Source of the DNA: Solen grandis
Taxonomy: Eukaryota > Mollusca > Bivalvia > Adapedonta > Solenidae
Length of the DNA: 64,000 bases
Reading direction: 5' to 3'
NCBI GenBank assembly: GCA_021229015.1
Contig: CM037777.1
Location: 63,623,593-63,687,592, forward strand
In this document: one piece after another, positions 24,890 through 38,098 of the stretch
Numbering within the stretch: position 1 is the first letter of the stretch
How the letters are laid out: every line of letters begins with the position of its first letter
Position numbers and translations under genes: made by a program
Notes under the pieces: model-generated
The model's database searches: none
The model's input: only the letters and a program-made list of their open reading frames with translations
Told to the model about the DNA's origin: nothing

Positions 24890-25809
24890 CCGAGTGTCAA
24901 GACTTCATACAGAATGCAGGGTTTTTCAAGCTATCAAAATGATCATGTCGTCCTGGTGCAGTTCAACAAAACGCGAATATCAGTGATATATTTCGAGATG
25001 GCTTAAGTTCTGTGATAGACGACAAATATCTCAAATTTCTGTTTGTGTAAATGATGCAGTTGAATTCCTGACAGAAAAGTACAATAAAGGTCTAGATTAC
25101 AGTACTCTTAATATGGCTCATGAAGCTCGTTCATATCTTGGACTTAGACTGGAATCTTTTCCAGCCGGATCTCACTCTATAGTGGTCAGGTTCATGAGAG
25201 GTGCGTTTAAATCTTAGAACGCCTACACCTAGACATACTGAGACATGGGATGTAAACTTGGTGTTAATTTCCTTCGGAAGCTATCACCTGTAAAGCACTT
25301 TCTCTTAAAGATTTGACATTCAAATTATCCATGTTGTTGGGTCTTACGAATGCAGCCCAGAGATCAGACATTGCATGCTTTGAGTAATAATCAGTTAAAA
25401 ATGTTTAAATCAGGGTATTTGTTAAAGTTTAACAGTTAATTTAAACAAAGCCGTTATGGTTTTGCTTATTCTTCCCAACAATTCAGGGGTTTTCTTTGTG
25501 TTGTAACTGTGTTAAAAGAATATTCGATGAGAACAAAACCTCGCAGGAAATCTGATGCTGAGGATAATTCTTTAATTAGTTACATTAAACCATATAAGCC
25601 AGTTACTCGTGATACTATAAGAACAGGAATTTATGTGTATAAGTTTGGAGCTCACAGCATCCGTGCGTGCAACTACATCTAAGACTAACGCCATGGCGGT
25701 GCCAATATCGGACATTATGAAAACGATAGGATGGTCAGAAGAAAACTTTTGCGAGATTCTATCAATACAAAATAAAAATAAGTTTGCAAGTGCAGTTCTA
25801 AAGACATAA
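24890..25809 (+). pseudogene. DIRS tyrosine recombinase, broken
   Basis: Fragments in order: FSSYQNDHVVLVQFNKTRIS (about 24929-24990), AVEFLTEKYNKGLDYSTLNM (25060-25115), ARSYLGLRLESFPAGSHS, LLGLTNAAQRSDIACF (catalytic Arg context, 25335-25382), AHSIRA (catalytic HxxR, 25650-25667), then a frame change and MAVPISDIMKTIGWSE, ending TAA at 25807-25809. The order matches DIRS recombinases, which integrate circular cDNA without a DDE integrase. Stops near 25217, 25384 and 25680 kill the frame. Confidence 0.8.
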
Positions 25810-25888
25810 ACAGCTGTCTAGCATTATGTAACCTTTGAAAGGTTTATTATTTTCTATGATGTTACAAAATTGTTTTTCTGTTTAAAAT

Positions 25889-25925
25889 CTCCTTTAATGA
25901 CGACTTAACATTACGATATAGAATT
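25889..25925 (-). repeat. DIRS right inverted terminal repeat
   Basis: TAATGACGACTTAACATTAC (25895-25914) is the counterpart of the left terminus at 21771-21805 in inverted orientation. Confidence 0.8.
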
Positions 25926-26484
25926 GAAAAAATAAATGAGATTTAACTTGGTTAAGTCGATGTTTGATTGAAATTGTATGAGTAAAGGGAGTTTAGGGGG
26001 ACATTAAATGCCGCCCTCCCTCCCCCCAGCTCATTGTTGTTTGTACAAAGATGTTGAAATGTAAATCATGATGAAGATAATTTGAAATGCATCATATTAT
26101 TTACCCCAAAACAATTTTGTTGACTACGCTTGTTTTGCACATATCTCATTTAATTTCTCCTAAAAAATAGTTTTTTGGCTGTTGCAGTTTTTGTTGTTGT
26201 TCGAATTGCCATCATACATGTCGAGACTATATAGAATTATTTTTATAAAGCAGGTCAATAGGTTTTAAGAAAGTTTGCAATATTTTTTTTTTCGAGAATA
26301 GTCCATTATAAATTGAATCAGGTGTTTATAATCTTTAAATTATGATATAAATCATCGATTGGATGAACAGCTGGATGAGTGTATGTTTTTGCATTAAATA
26401 TGAAAGCATGAAAATATAAGTCCCAAAATTACCATATCATCATTTATCAAATTTTCAGTTAAAATATTATTTTCGATTATTTTT

Positions 26485-27573
26485 ATGCCCCCCTTCGAAG
26501 AAGAGGGGGTATATTGCTTTGCTCATGTCGGTCGGTCGGTCCGTCGGTCGGTCCGTCGGTCTGTCGGTAGACCAGACCTTGTCCGAGTGATAACTTAAGT
26601 TCTATTTGACCTTTAAGTCGCAAACTTCATGTGGTTGTTGCTCACGATTAGTAGATGACCCCTATCGATTTTGGTGTCATTACCTCAAAGTTCAAGGTCA
26701 CAAGGTCACATGTTGTGTATGTATAATACCAGACCTTGTCCGAGTGATAACTTGAAGTTCTATTTGACCTTTAAGTCGAACCTCATGTAGTTGTGGCTTA
26801 TGATTAGTAGATGACCCCCATTAACTTTGGTGTCAATACCTCAAAGGTCAAGGTCACAAGGTTGCATTTGTATATATGTTTGATGACTTGGCCTTGTCCA
26901 AATAAAATTTTAGTCCTATTTCAGACTATATGTGGTTGTTCCTTATAATGACCTCTATTGATTTGGGTGTCAACATCCAAAGGTCAAGTTCACAATGTCA
27001 CATGTTGATATATTTTCATTATATAAATGTCTTGCCCAAGTGATAACTTCTATTTTATTTTTACTCTTAAGGTCCTAACCTCATGTAGTTGTTGCTTATA
27101 AATGTAGAAAACCCTGTTTTCAAATTAATAAGTTGGATTCTTATAAATATTTTGTACGATTTAAGCACTGTCTGACTAATAACTCAAAATCTCATTGTGT
27201 CTAGTTTTAACATATACTTAATAGTAATTAATAAAGAAGACCTCTATGGACTTTAGGGGTCAGTACATTGTGTAAAGGAAGCATTGTCCAGCTGAAAACC
27301 TTTGCTTCAAATATTTTACAGTTGTTGCATATCAATAGGAATGACAATGTTCTTTCACTTAAACCTTTGTGGACTTGTGTAAATATTTCTCCAGCCCATT
27401 TATTTCAGTAAATGTTTAGTTCCACATTTTAGCACATTATATTTTCACTCAATTTTTTTAAGTTTGAGAATTTTTTGTGACAAGCCAGCATTATGAAGGC
27501 AAACTCCTATATAGCTATATACATATTATGGCATATGAGGGGGGCATATATGTTTCACAAACATTTCTTGTTT
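26485..27573 (+). repeat. Tandem-unit dispersed element (family C)
   Basis: The head GCCCCCCTTCGAAGAAGAGGGGGT can form a hairpin, followed by a GTCGGTCGGTCCGTCGG stretch. Units begin near 26572, 26729 and 26887 with CCAGACCTTGTCCGAGTGAT variants and include CTCAAAGGTCAAGGTCACAA. Later units decay. It ends GGGGGGCATATATGTTTCAC, then AAACATTTCTTGTTT, only 21 bases before the exon at 27595. Confidence 0.8.
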
Positions 27574-27594
27574 TTATTTCTGATTGTATTTCAG

Positions 27595-27699
27595 GCTACG
27601 TCAGAAATTTGTGATGAAATAACCGACAATCAACGGAATTCACTACTGTCCGTTTCGTTCATGCCAAAATCGCCGGCTGTAAATCGGAGGCATGACCAG
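27595..27699 (+). CDS. Linker exon of MIEAP-like host gene
   Basis: Acceptor TGATTGTATTTCAG, donor CAG|GTAATA. The 105-base exon is phase 0 at both ends, agreeing with 19674 upstream and 30082 downstream. It encodes 35 residues including SEICDEITDNQRNSLLSVSF and ending MPKSPAVNRRHDQ. No domain is recognised. The polar, proline- and serine-containing end suggests a linker before the disordered modules. The polypyrimidine tract lies at the junction with the family C repeat. Confidence 0.62.
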
Positions 27700-27714
27700 G
27701 TAATATAACAACAA

Positions 27715-29130
<1,416 letters not shown>

Positions 29131-29249
29131 CCCAATGTAAACCCCCCAATCGAACACAACCGAAAACACGAAAGGGTAAGAGAAAAAACTCCGTCTATTT
29201 CACACAAATGTTTTCATCTGAAAGTCCGCTTTATTGGTGCAATTACAAC

Positions 29250-29500
29250 CCATTCTTGCTCTCCATAAAAAAGATACCAATACCCAAATTTTTCGAATAT
29301 ATATTGTATTTATCTACACAATCAAAATTATTTTGGCACAATCGTTCCTTTTAAAGTTCAAAATTGGTATAACAGTCATTCCCAGGGTTGTAATATCTAC
29401 ATTCATAGAAGGATTCTAAAATTATTTTGGCACAATCGTTCCTTGGGTAACCCTCTACCAAGATTATTCAAATCCGATCAGATAGCGGAAATGCCCAGTT
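29250..29500 (+). repeat. Fragment of a dispersed repeat
   Basis: ATTATTTTGGCACAATCGTT occurs at about 29327 and again at about 29420, followed by GGGTAACCCTCTACCAAG. The layout resembles two partial units of a tandem-unit family. Confidence 0.5.
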
Positions 29501-30081
29501 TCACAAAATTTCTCAAATATTATACAGTTTATATACATACATTAAAACAATTGTCGAATCTTATATTTTGGGCGTTTTCTGCTCCCTGAACAACGTATCG
29601 GTATCCTTTCAATTGAAATAATCAAGAGTAAGGAAAACCAATCAGTACCTTTTATTACATTGTATCTTGCAGAATACATAATTATGTATCAGTTACAGTT
29701 TAACTTCAAAAGTAAACTTTGATACACCCAAGTTTATATTTGAATATTTGTGCAGTTATACCAATGCTGCATCTTACGACCAGATAATGATGAACCTTCG
29801 GGTGAATACCAGAACAACTTGAGAATTGATCTTTTCTAAGTTTATATAGTCAAAGGCGGTTGGATAAGATTATGGTAAATACATGATATTAACAAGCGTC
29901 TGAAGTAATAAAAAACCAATATGAAATGATTGAAACGTAAGAGGATGAAAGGCAGTTTAATTTTAAAACATAGCTGAATAATATATCTTCATACCAGGTT
30001 TATTTGATATTTACATCGGAATGACGATGTATTGTTATCCATGCATTTATTATTATCATAAATATTATTATTTCATGACAG

Positions 30082-30177
30082 AAGGATATGGACAACGTGA
30101 CGCCGAAGAAAACCAGCAAAAACGATTCAGAGTCTGGTGATCATGGCACTAATGTTGATGCAGATCTGGGGGAAAAT
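30082..30177 (+). CDS. Array exon A1
   Basis: Acceptor ATTTCATGACAG, donor AAT|GTAAAT, phase 0 at both ends, 96 bases, 32 residues: KDMDNVTPKKTSKNDSESGD and then HGTNVDADLGEN. The other two forward frames contain stops, so the coding frame is unambiguous. It is the most divergent A copy (Val, Asn-Asp, His and Leu differences) and so probably the oldest. The module is acidic, has almost no hydrophobic residues, and is predicted to be disordered with several Ser/Thr near acids. Confidence 0.68.
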
Positions 30178-30271
30178 GTAAATTATTGAACTTAATAATT
30201 CACAGACATTTTTTAAATAAATAATTTCCAAACAAATATTCTCAGCAGGCATATATATTTCGCCAATTTTT

Positions 30272-31397
30272 AGCTCACCTGAGCAAAGCTCAGGGTAAGC
30301 TTTTATGATCCCGTGAGTGTCCGTCGTCCGTCGTGCGTCGTCAACAATTTTATTGTTTACACTCTAGCACCTTCTTTTCTTAAGCAATCATCTACATACT
30401 TTATGACAATGTATATGACTGTAATGTCTCGATTGAGTTCGATTATGGCTGAGATGGGCCAATAAGGTCAGGAGTTATGCCCCTTTTAATATACAAAAAT
30501 GCAAGATTTCACTTTGTTTACACCCTAGCATCCTTATTTTTGAGCAATATCTTCAAACTTTATGACAATGTTTATGACCATAATATCTCGATTGAGTTCG
30601 ATTATGGCTGAGATCGGTCTGTTTGGTCAGGAGTTAAACCCTTTTTAAAATCAAAATATGCGAAATTTCACTTTGTTTACACTCTAGCTTCTTCATTTTT
30701 TAGCAATCATCTTCAAACTTTATGACAATGTTTATGACCATTACATCTCGATTGAGTTCAATTATAGCTGAGATAGGCCAATCAATAAGGTCAGGAGTTT
30801 ACTCCTTTTGATATACAAAAATGCAAGATTTCACTTTGTTTACACCCTAGCATCCTTATTTTTGAGCAATATCTTCAAACTTTATGACAATGTTTATTAC
30901 CATAATATCTCGATTGAGTTCGATTATGGCTGAGGTCGGTCTGTTAGGTCAGGAGTTTAAACCCCTTTTAAAATCAAAATATGCGAAATTTCACTTTGTT
31001 TACACTCTAGCTTCTTCATTTTTTTAGCAATCATCTTCAAACTTTATGACAGTGTTGATGACCATAAGATCTTGATCGAGTTCGATAATAGCTGACATTC
31101 GCTTATTAGTTCAGGAGTTATACCCCTTTTATTATAAAAAAAATGCAAGATTTCTCATTGTTTACACCCTATCGTCTTCATTTTTAGCAATCATCTTCAA
31201 AGTTTAACAAAGTGTTTATGACCATAATCTCGCGATGGGGTTCAATTATGGCTGATATCGGCCATTTAATTCAGGAGTTATGCCCCATTCAGTGTAGAAA
31301 AAGCCAGATTTCACTTTGTTTACACGCTAACATCTTTATTTCTTAAGCGATAATTTTACTCAGGTGAGCGATTAAAGGCCATCTTGACTCTGTTGTT
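30272..31397 (+). repeat. Family B repeat inserted in array block 1
   Basis: The insertion lies between CGCCAATTTTT and ATATTATTTGAATT. Sister blocks have the uninterrupted CGCCAATTTTTATTTTATTT (33072-33091), so both ends are defined. The head AGCTCACCTGAGC...GCTCAGGGTAAGCT forms a hairpin. Six units follow at about 160-base spacing (TTATGAC landmarks at 30401, 30560, 30720, 30882, 31044 and about 31204). The 3' part has CTCAGGTGAGCGATTAAAGG and ends CCATCTTGACTCTGTTGTT. No target duplication is visible. Confidence 0.88.
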
Positions 31398-31531
31398 ATA
31401 TTATTTGAATTTTGCATTAGTTTATCAATAAACATTGCAACATTGATATGGAAGCTCGTAATATTCTATAGTTGTACATAGTAAGAAACGGCGATTCATT
31501 TTTATCAATGCAATAAATCTCTTTTTGGAAA

Positions 31532-31639
31532 AAGGATATGGTTAAGACTCTGTAGGCTCCTAAAGATTTGACAACAAGCAAAGAAGGTTCAGTGTCTGGT
31601 GATCCTGGCACTACTGCCATTGCAGATATGGAGGAAAAT
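31532..31639 (+). pseudogene. Array pseudoexon B1
   Basis: Homologous to the C exons (108 bases, same AAT|GTAAAT donor). The acceptor CAG is replaced by AAA (TTTTTGGAAAAAGG), and codon 8 is TAG. Apart from that stop the frame still reads a module ending TTAIADMEEN, so this is the least decayed B copy. Confidence 0.75.
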
Positions 31640-32601
31640 GTAAATGAATCATTGCATTAATTCTCAGATATATTTTTTCTTTTGAAAAAATACCAATATT
31701 TTGAAGAGAAAGAAAGTAATTTGCATTAAATTTACGCTAAACAATTGCGATATGTGACGTGTTCCCACCAATTGCATTTTCAGCTACGTAAATATTAGGG
31801 TAGAGAAAAAGTAAAGTATGTGATCTTCCAAATGCTATCCTGTACAATATATGCCCCAACAATTACAGTTATACTTCAACAGAAAAAGATTATACACCAT
31901 TCGTGTGCAACATCATTTTTGCTGCATTTTACGACCTGATAATGTTTAAGTCGGGGTAATTTAGAGTGAATGCCGGAAAAAGCTTCAAAATAGATCTTTT
32001 GTAAGTTTGTTTAGTTTAATTTGGCAATTTTCATCATCAATTTGTACACGAAGGTTGCATATATTTGTAGTAAATACAATACATATATACTTACAAGCGC
32101 CTGAAGTAATACAAAGCAATAAAAATCTTCCAATGCTATCCTGAACAGTATATGCCCCAACAATTACAATATCAGTTCGACAGAAAAAAGATTATACACC
32201 ATTTTTTGTGAACACCAGATAATGTTTAATTCGGGGTAATTTAGAGTAAATTCCGGATCATGCTTGAAAATTGGTCTTTTTCCTAGTTTATGTTAGTTTA
32301 ATTTGGCAATTTTCATCACCAATTTGATCACGACGATTGCTTATGTATATACGTTACATATATATTTACAAGCGCCTGAAGTAATACAAAGCAATAAAAA
32401 TGATTGATTCTTAAGAAAATACAAGGCTTATTTATTTCAAAACCATAGCTGAATGATATATTTTCACACCAGGTTTATTTGATTTTACATCGGTATATGT
32501 CCACACATTGCAAATTCGATTCTGTACCTCGCATTTTACTATTGTTTACATGCTAAGAAATGGCGACGCATTGTTATCAATGCAATAAATCTATTTGGCA
32601 G

Positions 32602-32709
32602 AAGGAAAAGGACAACATGACGCCGGAGACTCAAAATGATTTGAAAACAAACAAAGACGTTTCAGAATCTGATCATGGCACTCCTGCTATTGCCGATCCA
32701 GGGGAAAAT
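32602..32709 (+). CDS. Array exon C1
   Basis: Acceptor TCTATTTGGCAG, donor AAT|GTAAAT, 108 bases, phase 0 at both ends. The 36 residues begin KEKDNMTPETQNDLKTNKDV and end SESDHGTPAIADPGEN. Only 182 bases of intron separate it from A2. C differs from A by a short insertion after MTPE and by TPAIADPGEN in place of TNVDADPGKN, so A and C share one ancestor. Confidence 0.68.
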
Positions 32710-32891
32710 GTAAATTAATCAAATCATTAGTTCTCAAATATTTTTAAATAAATGATTTACTAACAAATAGTTGTAGAATTTTTAAACATAGCTGAATAAT
32801 ATAGTTTCACTTCAGGTTTATTTGATATATTCATAACGAAATGGTGATGCATTGTATCAATGCATTTTATCTTATTATAATTTCATGGCAG

Positions 32892-32987
32892 AAGGATATA
32901 GACAACATGACGCCAAAGAAAACAAGCAAAGACGGTTCAGAATCTGGTGATAATGGCACTAATGTTGATGCAGATCCGGGGAAAAAT
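32892..32987 (+). CDS. Array exon A2
   Basis: Acceptor TTTCATGGCAG, donor AAT|GTAAAT, 96 bases, phase 0. Residues KDIDNMTPKKTSKDGSESGD then NGTNVDADPGKN. Identical in protein to A3. Confidence 0.68.
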
Positions 32988-34264
32988 GTAAATTATTTAA
33001 CTAATTAATTCTCAGACATTTTTTATATTAATAATTTCCAAACAAGATATTCTCATCGGCCATATATATTTCGCCAATTTTTATTTTATTTGAATTATGC
33101 ATTGGTTTATCAATATACATTGCAGCATTGTTATGGTAGCACGTCTTTTTCTATAGCTTTACATAGTAAGAAATGGCAATCAGCCTTTCCACAGTAATTG
33201 ACTCATTTTTTATTTACAAAAAGTTAAATTTAAAAGTTCATCAAAAGTTTAATATACTTATTTCTTTTATAGTATCGATGACTTTATCACAGTATTAGAA
33301 AGTTTGACCTACACCAATATAGCCGTTATTTCTGGGTTGCAGCTTGAAAATATATAGTACATTTTACTGTTACGGAGCACAGATACGAGGATTGTTCTTT
33401 CCCAAAAGGTGTTTAAGCTACTCAGTCACACAATATACACATGGTTTGTTGTTTTCAGACGGGCGATTGTATAATATCCAGTATATGTCTCTTGTTTAAC
33501 GCAGTGTTACTTGCGTCATGGGTCGTGACAACTATGTTGTCTCAAATCCAACCTAAGGGAATCATATTTCTCATATTTTTTAATACAATGATAGATATAA
33601 AGTACAGCTCTGTTCTATGAAATTTGATTTATTTGCCAAACTCAAATATTAACAATCTAAGTAAATGTATTAACAACGAAAGTATAACTATCTCAGGCGG
33701 AGGAAATATCTGGAGCCACAATTCCGTTACGGGGCATAGGTATTAGTTATTGCATATCATAACATTTTATATATAACTATGGGATATACACATACAAATG
33801 ATACAATCATACAAATTTGTGGATGCCTCACTAAAAAATGAATACATGTATCATTACACACTGCTGACGAGATTATCAGCACAAATCTGGCATTTTCAGT
33901 ATTCATGTTAAACTTTATCCATTAATTTCCAGAAATTACAAATCTAAAACAATTGTATCAAATTTAACATAGGGCTATATATGGGAACACAATTTAACAG
34001 TCAACCATCATGAAAACTATGCAAAATGGATTTCGTTATGGGCATTTCTTTCTTAATACGACAGTCTCACTGCTTAATTTCGAAAACAATATATATATAT
34101 ATTTATGTATTTATTCAAAATCTGGACCCCAATACTTATGTTCACAATTCAACTTTTCTTCTTCTGTGTGACATGTCATTTCAGTGCTTTAATCACTACA
34201 TTTCCAAATAAGAAACATTTTTCCCTTCCTATCTTTCTTAAAGCAATACATCTCTTTTTGGAAA

Positions 34265-34371
34265 AAGGATATGGTTAAGACTCTGGAGGCTCCTAAAATT
34301 TGACAACAAACAAAGAATGTTCGGTGTCTGGTGATCCTGGCACTAATGCCATTGCAGATCCGGAGGAAAAT
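34265..34371 (+). pseudogene. Array pseudoexon B2
   Basis: Acceptor CAG lost (TTTTTGGAAAAAGG). The TAG of B1 is GAG here, but one base is missing in CCTAAAATTTGAC compared with CCTAAAGATTTGAC of B1, so length is 107 and the frame meets TGA at once. The stop and the deletion therefore arose separately. Confidence 0.75.
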
Positions 34372-35052
34372 GTAAATGAATCATTAAATTAATTCTCAGA
34401 TATTTTTTTCTTTTGAAAAATACAAATATTTTGAAGAGAAAGAAAATAATCTGCATCAAATTTACGCTAACCAATTGCATTATATGACATGTTTCCACCA
34501 ATGGCATTTTCAGCTGCATAAAATATTAGGGTAGAGGAAATGTAAAATATGTGATCTTCCAGTGCTATCCTGTACAATATATGCCCCAACAATTACAATA
34601 ACACTTGGACAGAAAAAAGGTTATACACCATTTTTGTGCAAAATTACATTTGCTGCACTTTACGACCAGAAAATGTTTAAGTCGGGGTAATTTAGAGTAA
34701 ATTCCGGATCATGCTTGAAAATTGGTCTTTTTCCTAGTTTATGTTAGTTTAATTTGGCAATGTTCATCACCAATTTGATCACGACGATTGCATATGTATA
34801 TACGTTACATATATATTTACAAGCGCCTGAAGTAATACAAAGCAATAAAAATGATTGATTCTTAAGAAAATACCAGGCTTATTTATTTCAAAAACATAGC
34901 TGAATGATATATTTTCACACCAGGTTTATTTGATTTTACATCGGTATATGTCCACACATTGCAAATTCGATTATGTACCTCGCATTTTACTATTGTTTAC
35001 ATGCTAAGAAATGGCGACGCATTGTTATCAATGCAATAAATCTATTTGGCAG

Positions 35053-35160
35053 AAGGAAAAGGACAACATGACGCCGGAGACTCAAAATGATTTGAAAACA
35101 AACAAAGACGTTTCAGAATCTGATCATGGCACTCCTGCTATTGCCGATCCAGGGGAAAAT
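35053..35160 (+). CDS. Array exon C2
   Basis: Acceptor TATTTGGCAG, donor AAT|GTAAAT, 108 bases, phase 0. Protein identical to C1. Confidence 0.68.
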
Positions 35161-35343
35161 GTAAATTAATCAAATCATTAGTTCTCAAATATTTTTAAAT
35201 AGATGATTTCGTAATAAATTGTTGTACAATTTTAAAACATAGCTGAAAAATATAGTTTCACATCAGGTTTAGTTGATATATTTATAACGAAATGGCGATG
35301 CATTGTTATCAATGCATTTTATCTTATTATTATTTCATGGCAG

Positions 35344-35439
35344 AAGGATATAGACAACATGACGCCAAAGAAAACAAGCAAAGACGGTTCAGAATCTGGT
35401 GATAATGGCACTAATGTTGATGCAGATCCGGGGAAAAAT
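35344..35439 (+). CDS. Array exon A3
   Basis: Acceptor TTTCATGGCAG, donor AAT|GTAAAT, 96 bases, phase 0. Protein identical to A2, so blocks 2 and 3 are a recent duplication. Confidence 0.68.
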
Positions 35440-36542
35440 GTAAATTATTTAACTAATTAATTCTCAGACATTTTTTATATTAATAATTTCCAAACAAGAT
35501 ATTCTCATCGGCCATATATATTTCGCCAATTTTTATTTTATTTGAATTATGCATTGGTTTATCAATATACTTTGCAGTATTATTATGGTAGCTCGTGTTT
35601 TTCTATAGCTTTACATAGTAAGAAATGGCAATCAGCCTTTTCACGATAATTGACTCATTTTTTATTTACAAAAAGTTAAATTTAAAAGTTCATCAAAAGT
35701 TTAATATACTTATTTCTTTTATAGTATCGATGACTTTATCACAGTATTAGAAAGTTTGACCTACACCAATATAGCCGTTATTTCTGGGTTGCAGCTTGAA
35801 AATATATAGTACATTTAACTGTTACGGAGCACAGATACGAGGATTGTTCTTTCCCAAAAGGTGTTTAAGCTACTCAGTCACACAATATACACATGGTTTG
35901 TTGTTTTCTTGATAGAAGACGGGCGATTGTATAATATCCAGTATGTGTCTCTTGTTTAACGCAGTGTTACTTGCGTCATGGGTCGTGACAACTATGTTGT
36001 CTCAAATCCAACCTAAGGGAATCATATTTCTCATATTTTTTAATACAATGATAGATATAAAGTACAGCTCTGTTCTATGAAATTTGATTTATTTGCCAAA
36101 CTCAAAAATTAACAATCTAAGTAAATGTATTAACAACTAAAGTATAACTATCTCAGGCGGAGGAAATATCTAGAGCCACAATTCCGTTACGGAGCATAGG
36201 TATTAGTTATTGCATATCATAACATTTTATATATAACTATGGGATATAAACATACAAATGATACAATCATACAAATTTGTGGATGTCTCACTAAAGAATG
36301 CCCTTTATTGTTAGTCAAATAAATGAATACATGTATCATTACACTCTGATAACGAGATTATCAGCACAAATCTGGCATTTTCAGTATTTATGTTAAACTT
36401 TATCCATTAATTTCCAGAAATTACAAATCTAAAACAATGGTATCAAATTCAACGAAAGGCTATATATTGGAACACAATTTAATAGTCTATTATTATTATT
36501 ATTATTATTATTACACCACATTTATATAAGGGTTTTTTGAAA

Positions 36543-36649
36543 AAGGATATGGTTAAGACTCTGGGGGCTCCTAAAATTTGACAACAAGCAAATTATGTTC
36601 AGTGTCTGGTGATCCTGCCACTAATGCCATTGCAGATCCGGGGGAAAAA
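36543..36649 (+). pseudogene. Array pseudoexon B3
   Basis: Acceptor lost (TTTGAAAAAGG) and carrying the one-base deletion shared with B2, B4 and B5. The donor is AAA|GTAAAT. An upstream TTA microsatellite lies at about 36487-36513. Confidence 0.75.
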
Positions 36650-37330
36650 GTAAATGAATCATTAAATTAATTCTCAGATATTTTTTTTCTTTTGAAAAAT
36701 ACAAATATTTTGAAAAGAAAGAAAATAATCTGCATCAAATTTACACTAAACAATTGCATTATATGACATGTTTCCACCAATGGCATTTTCAGCTGCATAA
36801 AATATTAGAGTAGAGGAAAATGTAAAATATGTGATCTTTCAATGCTATCCTGTACAATATATGCCCCAACAATTACAAAAACACTTCGACAGAAAAAAGA
36901 TTATACACCATTTTTGTGCAAAATTACATTTGCTGCACTTTACGACCAGATAATGTTTAAGTCGGGGTAATTTAGAGTAAATTCCGGATCATGCTTGAAA
37001 ATTGGTCTTTTGTTAGTTCATATAGTTTAATTTGGCAATTTTCATCACCAATTTGATCACGACAAATGCATATGTATATACGTTACATATATATTTACAA
37101 GCGCCTGAAGTAATACAAAGCAATAAAAATAATTGATTCTTAAGAAAATACAAGGCTTATTTATTTCAAAAACATAGCTGAATGATATATTTTCACACCA
37201 GGTTTATTTGATTTTACATCGGTATATGTCCACACATTGCAAATTCGATTATGTACCTCGCATTTTACTATTGTTTACATGCTAAGAAATGGCGACGCAT
37301 TGTTATCAATGCAATAAATCTATTTGGCAG

Positions 37331-37438
37331 AAGGAAAAGGACAACATGACGCCGGAGACTCAAGATGATTTGAAAACAAACAAAGACGTTTCAGAACCTG
37401 ATCATGGCACTCCTGTTATTGCCGATCCAGGGGAAAAT
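37331..37438 (+). CDS. Array exon C3
   Basis: Acceptor TATTTGGCAG, donor AAT|GTAAAT, 108 bases, phase 0. Compared with C1 it has Asn to Asp in TQDD, Ser to Pro in SEPD and Ala to Val in TPVIADPG. All three are amino-acid changing single-base differences. Confidence 0.68.
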
Positions 37439-37621
37439 GTAAATTAATCAAATCATTAGTTCTCAAATATTTTTAAATAGATGATTTCCTAATAAATTGT
37501 TGTACAATTTTAAAACATGGCTAAATAATATAGTTTCACATCAGGTTTATTAGATATATTCATAACGAAATGGCGATGCATTGTTATCAATGCATTTTAT
37601 CTTATTATTATTTCATGGCAG

Positions 37622-37708
37622 AAGGATATGGACAACATGACGCCGGATAAAACAAGCAAAGAATCTGGTGATAATGGCACTAATGTTGATGCAGATCCGG
37701 GGAAAAAT
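37622..37708 (+). CDS. Array exon A4, with 9-base in-frame deletion
   Basis: Acceptor TTTCATGGCAG, donor AAT|GTAAAT. Length 87, 29 residues: KDMDNMTPDKTSKESGDNGT then NVDADPGKN. The three residues DGS present in A2, A3 and A5 are missing as an exact codon-multiple deletion, so the frame and both splice sites survive. Confidence 0.68.
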
Positions 37709-38098
37709 GTAAATTATTTAACTAATTAATTCTCAGACATTTTTTATATTAATAATTTCCAAACAAGATATTCTCATCGGCCATATATATTTCGCCAATT
37801 TTTATTTTATTTGAATTATGCATTGGTTTATCAATATACTTTGCAGTATTATTATGGTAGCTCGTGTTTTTCTATAGCTTTACATAGTAAGAAATGGCAA
37901 TCAGCCTTTTCACGATAATTGACAATCTAAGTAAATGTATTAACATTATCAGTATCAGTATTCATGTTAAACTTTATCCATTAATTTCCAGAAATTACAA
38001 ATCTAAAACAATGGTACCAAATTCAACGAAAGGCTATATATTGGAACACAATTTAACAGTCTATTATTACACCACATTTATATAAGGATTTTTTTAAA

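Larger units (their letters stand above)
21771..25925 (+). mobile_element. Degenerate DIRS-type tyrosine-recombinase retrotransposon
   Basis: Inverted termini bound a gag-like region, a reverse transcriptase/RNase H region and a tyrosine recombinase, which is the DIRS order. It sits inside the intron between the exons at 19482 and 27595, in the same orientation as the host gene. Multiple frameshifts and stops and a changed catalytic residue show it is dead. No LTRs and no integrase of DDE type are present, as expected for DIRS. Confidence 0.85.
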
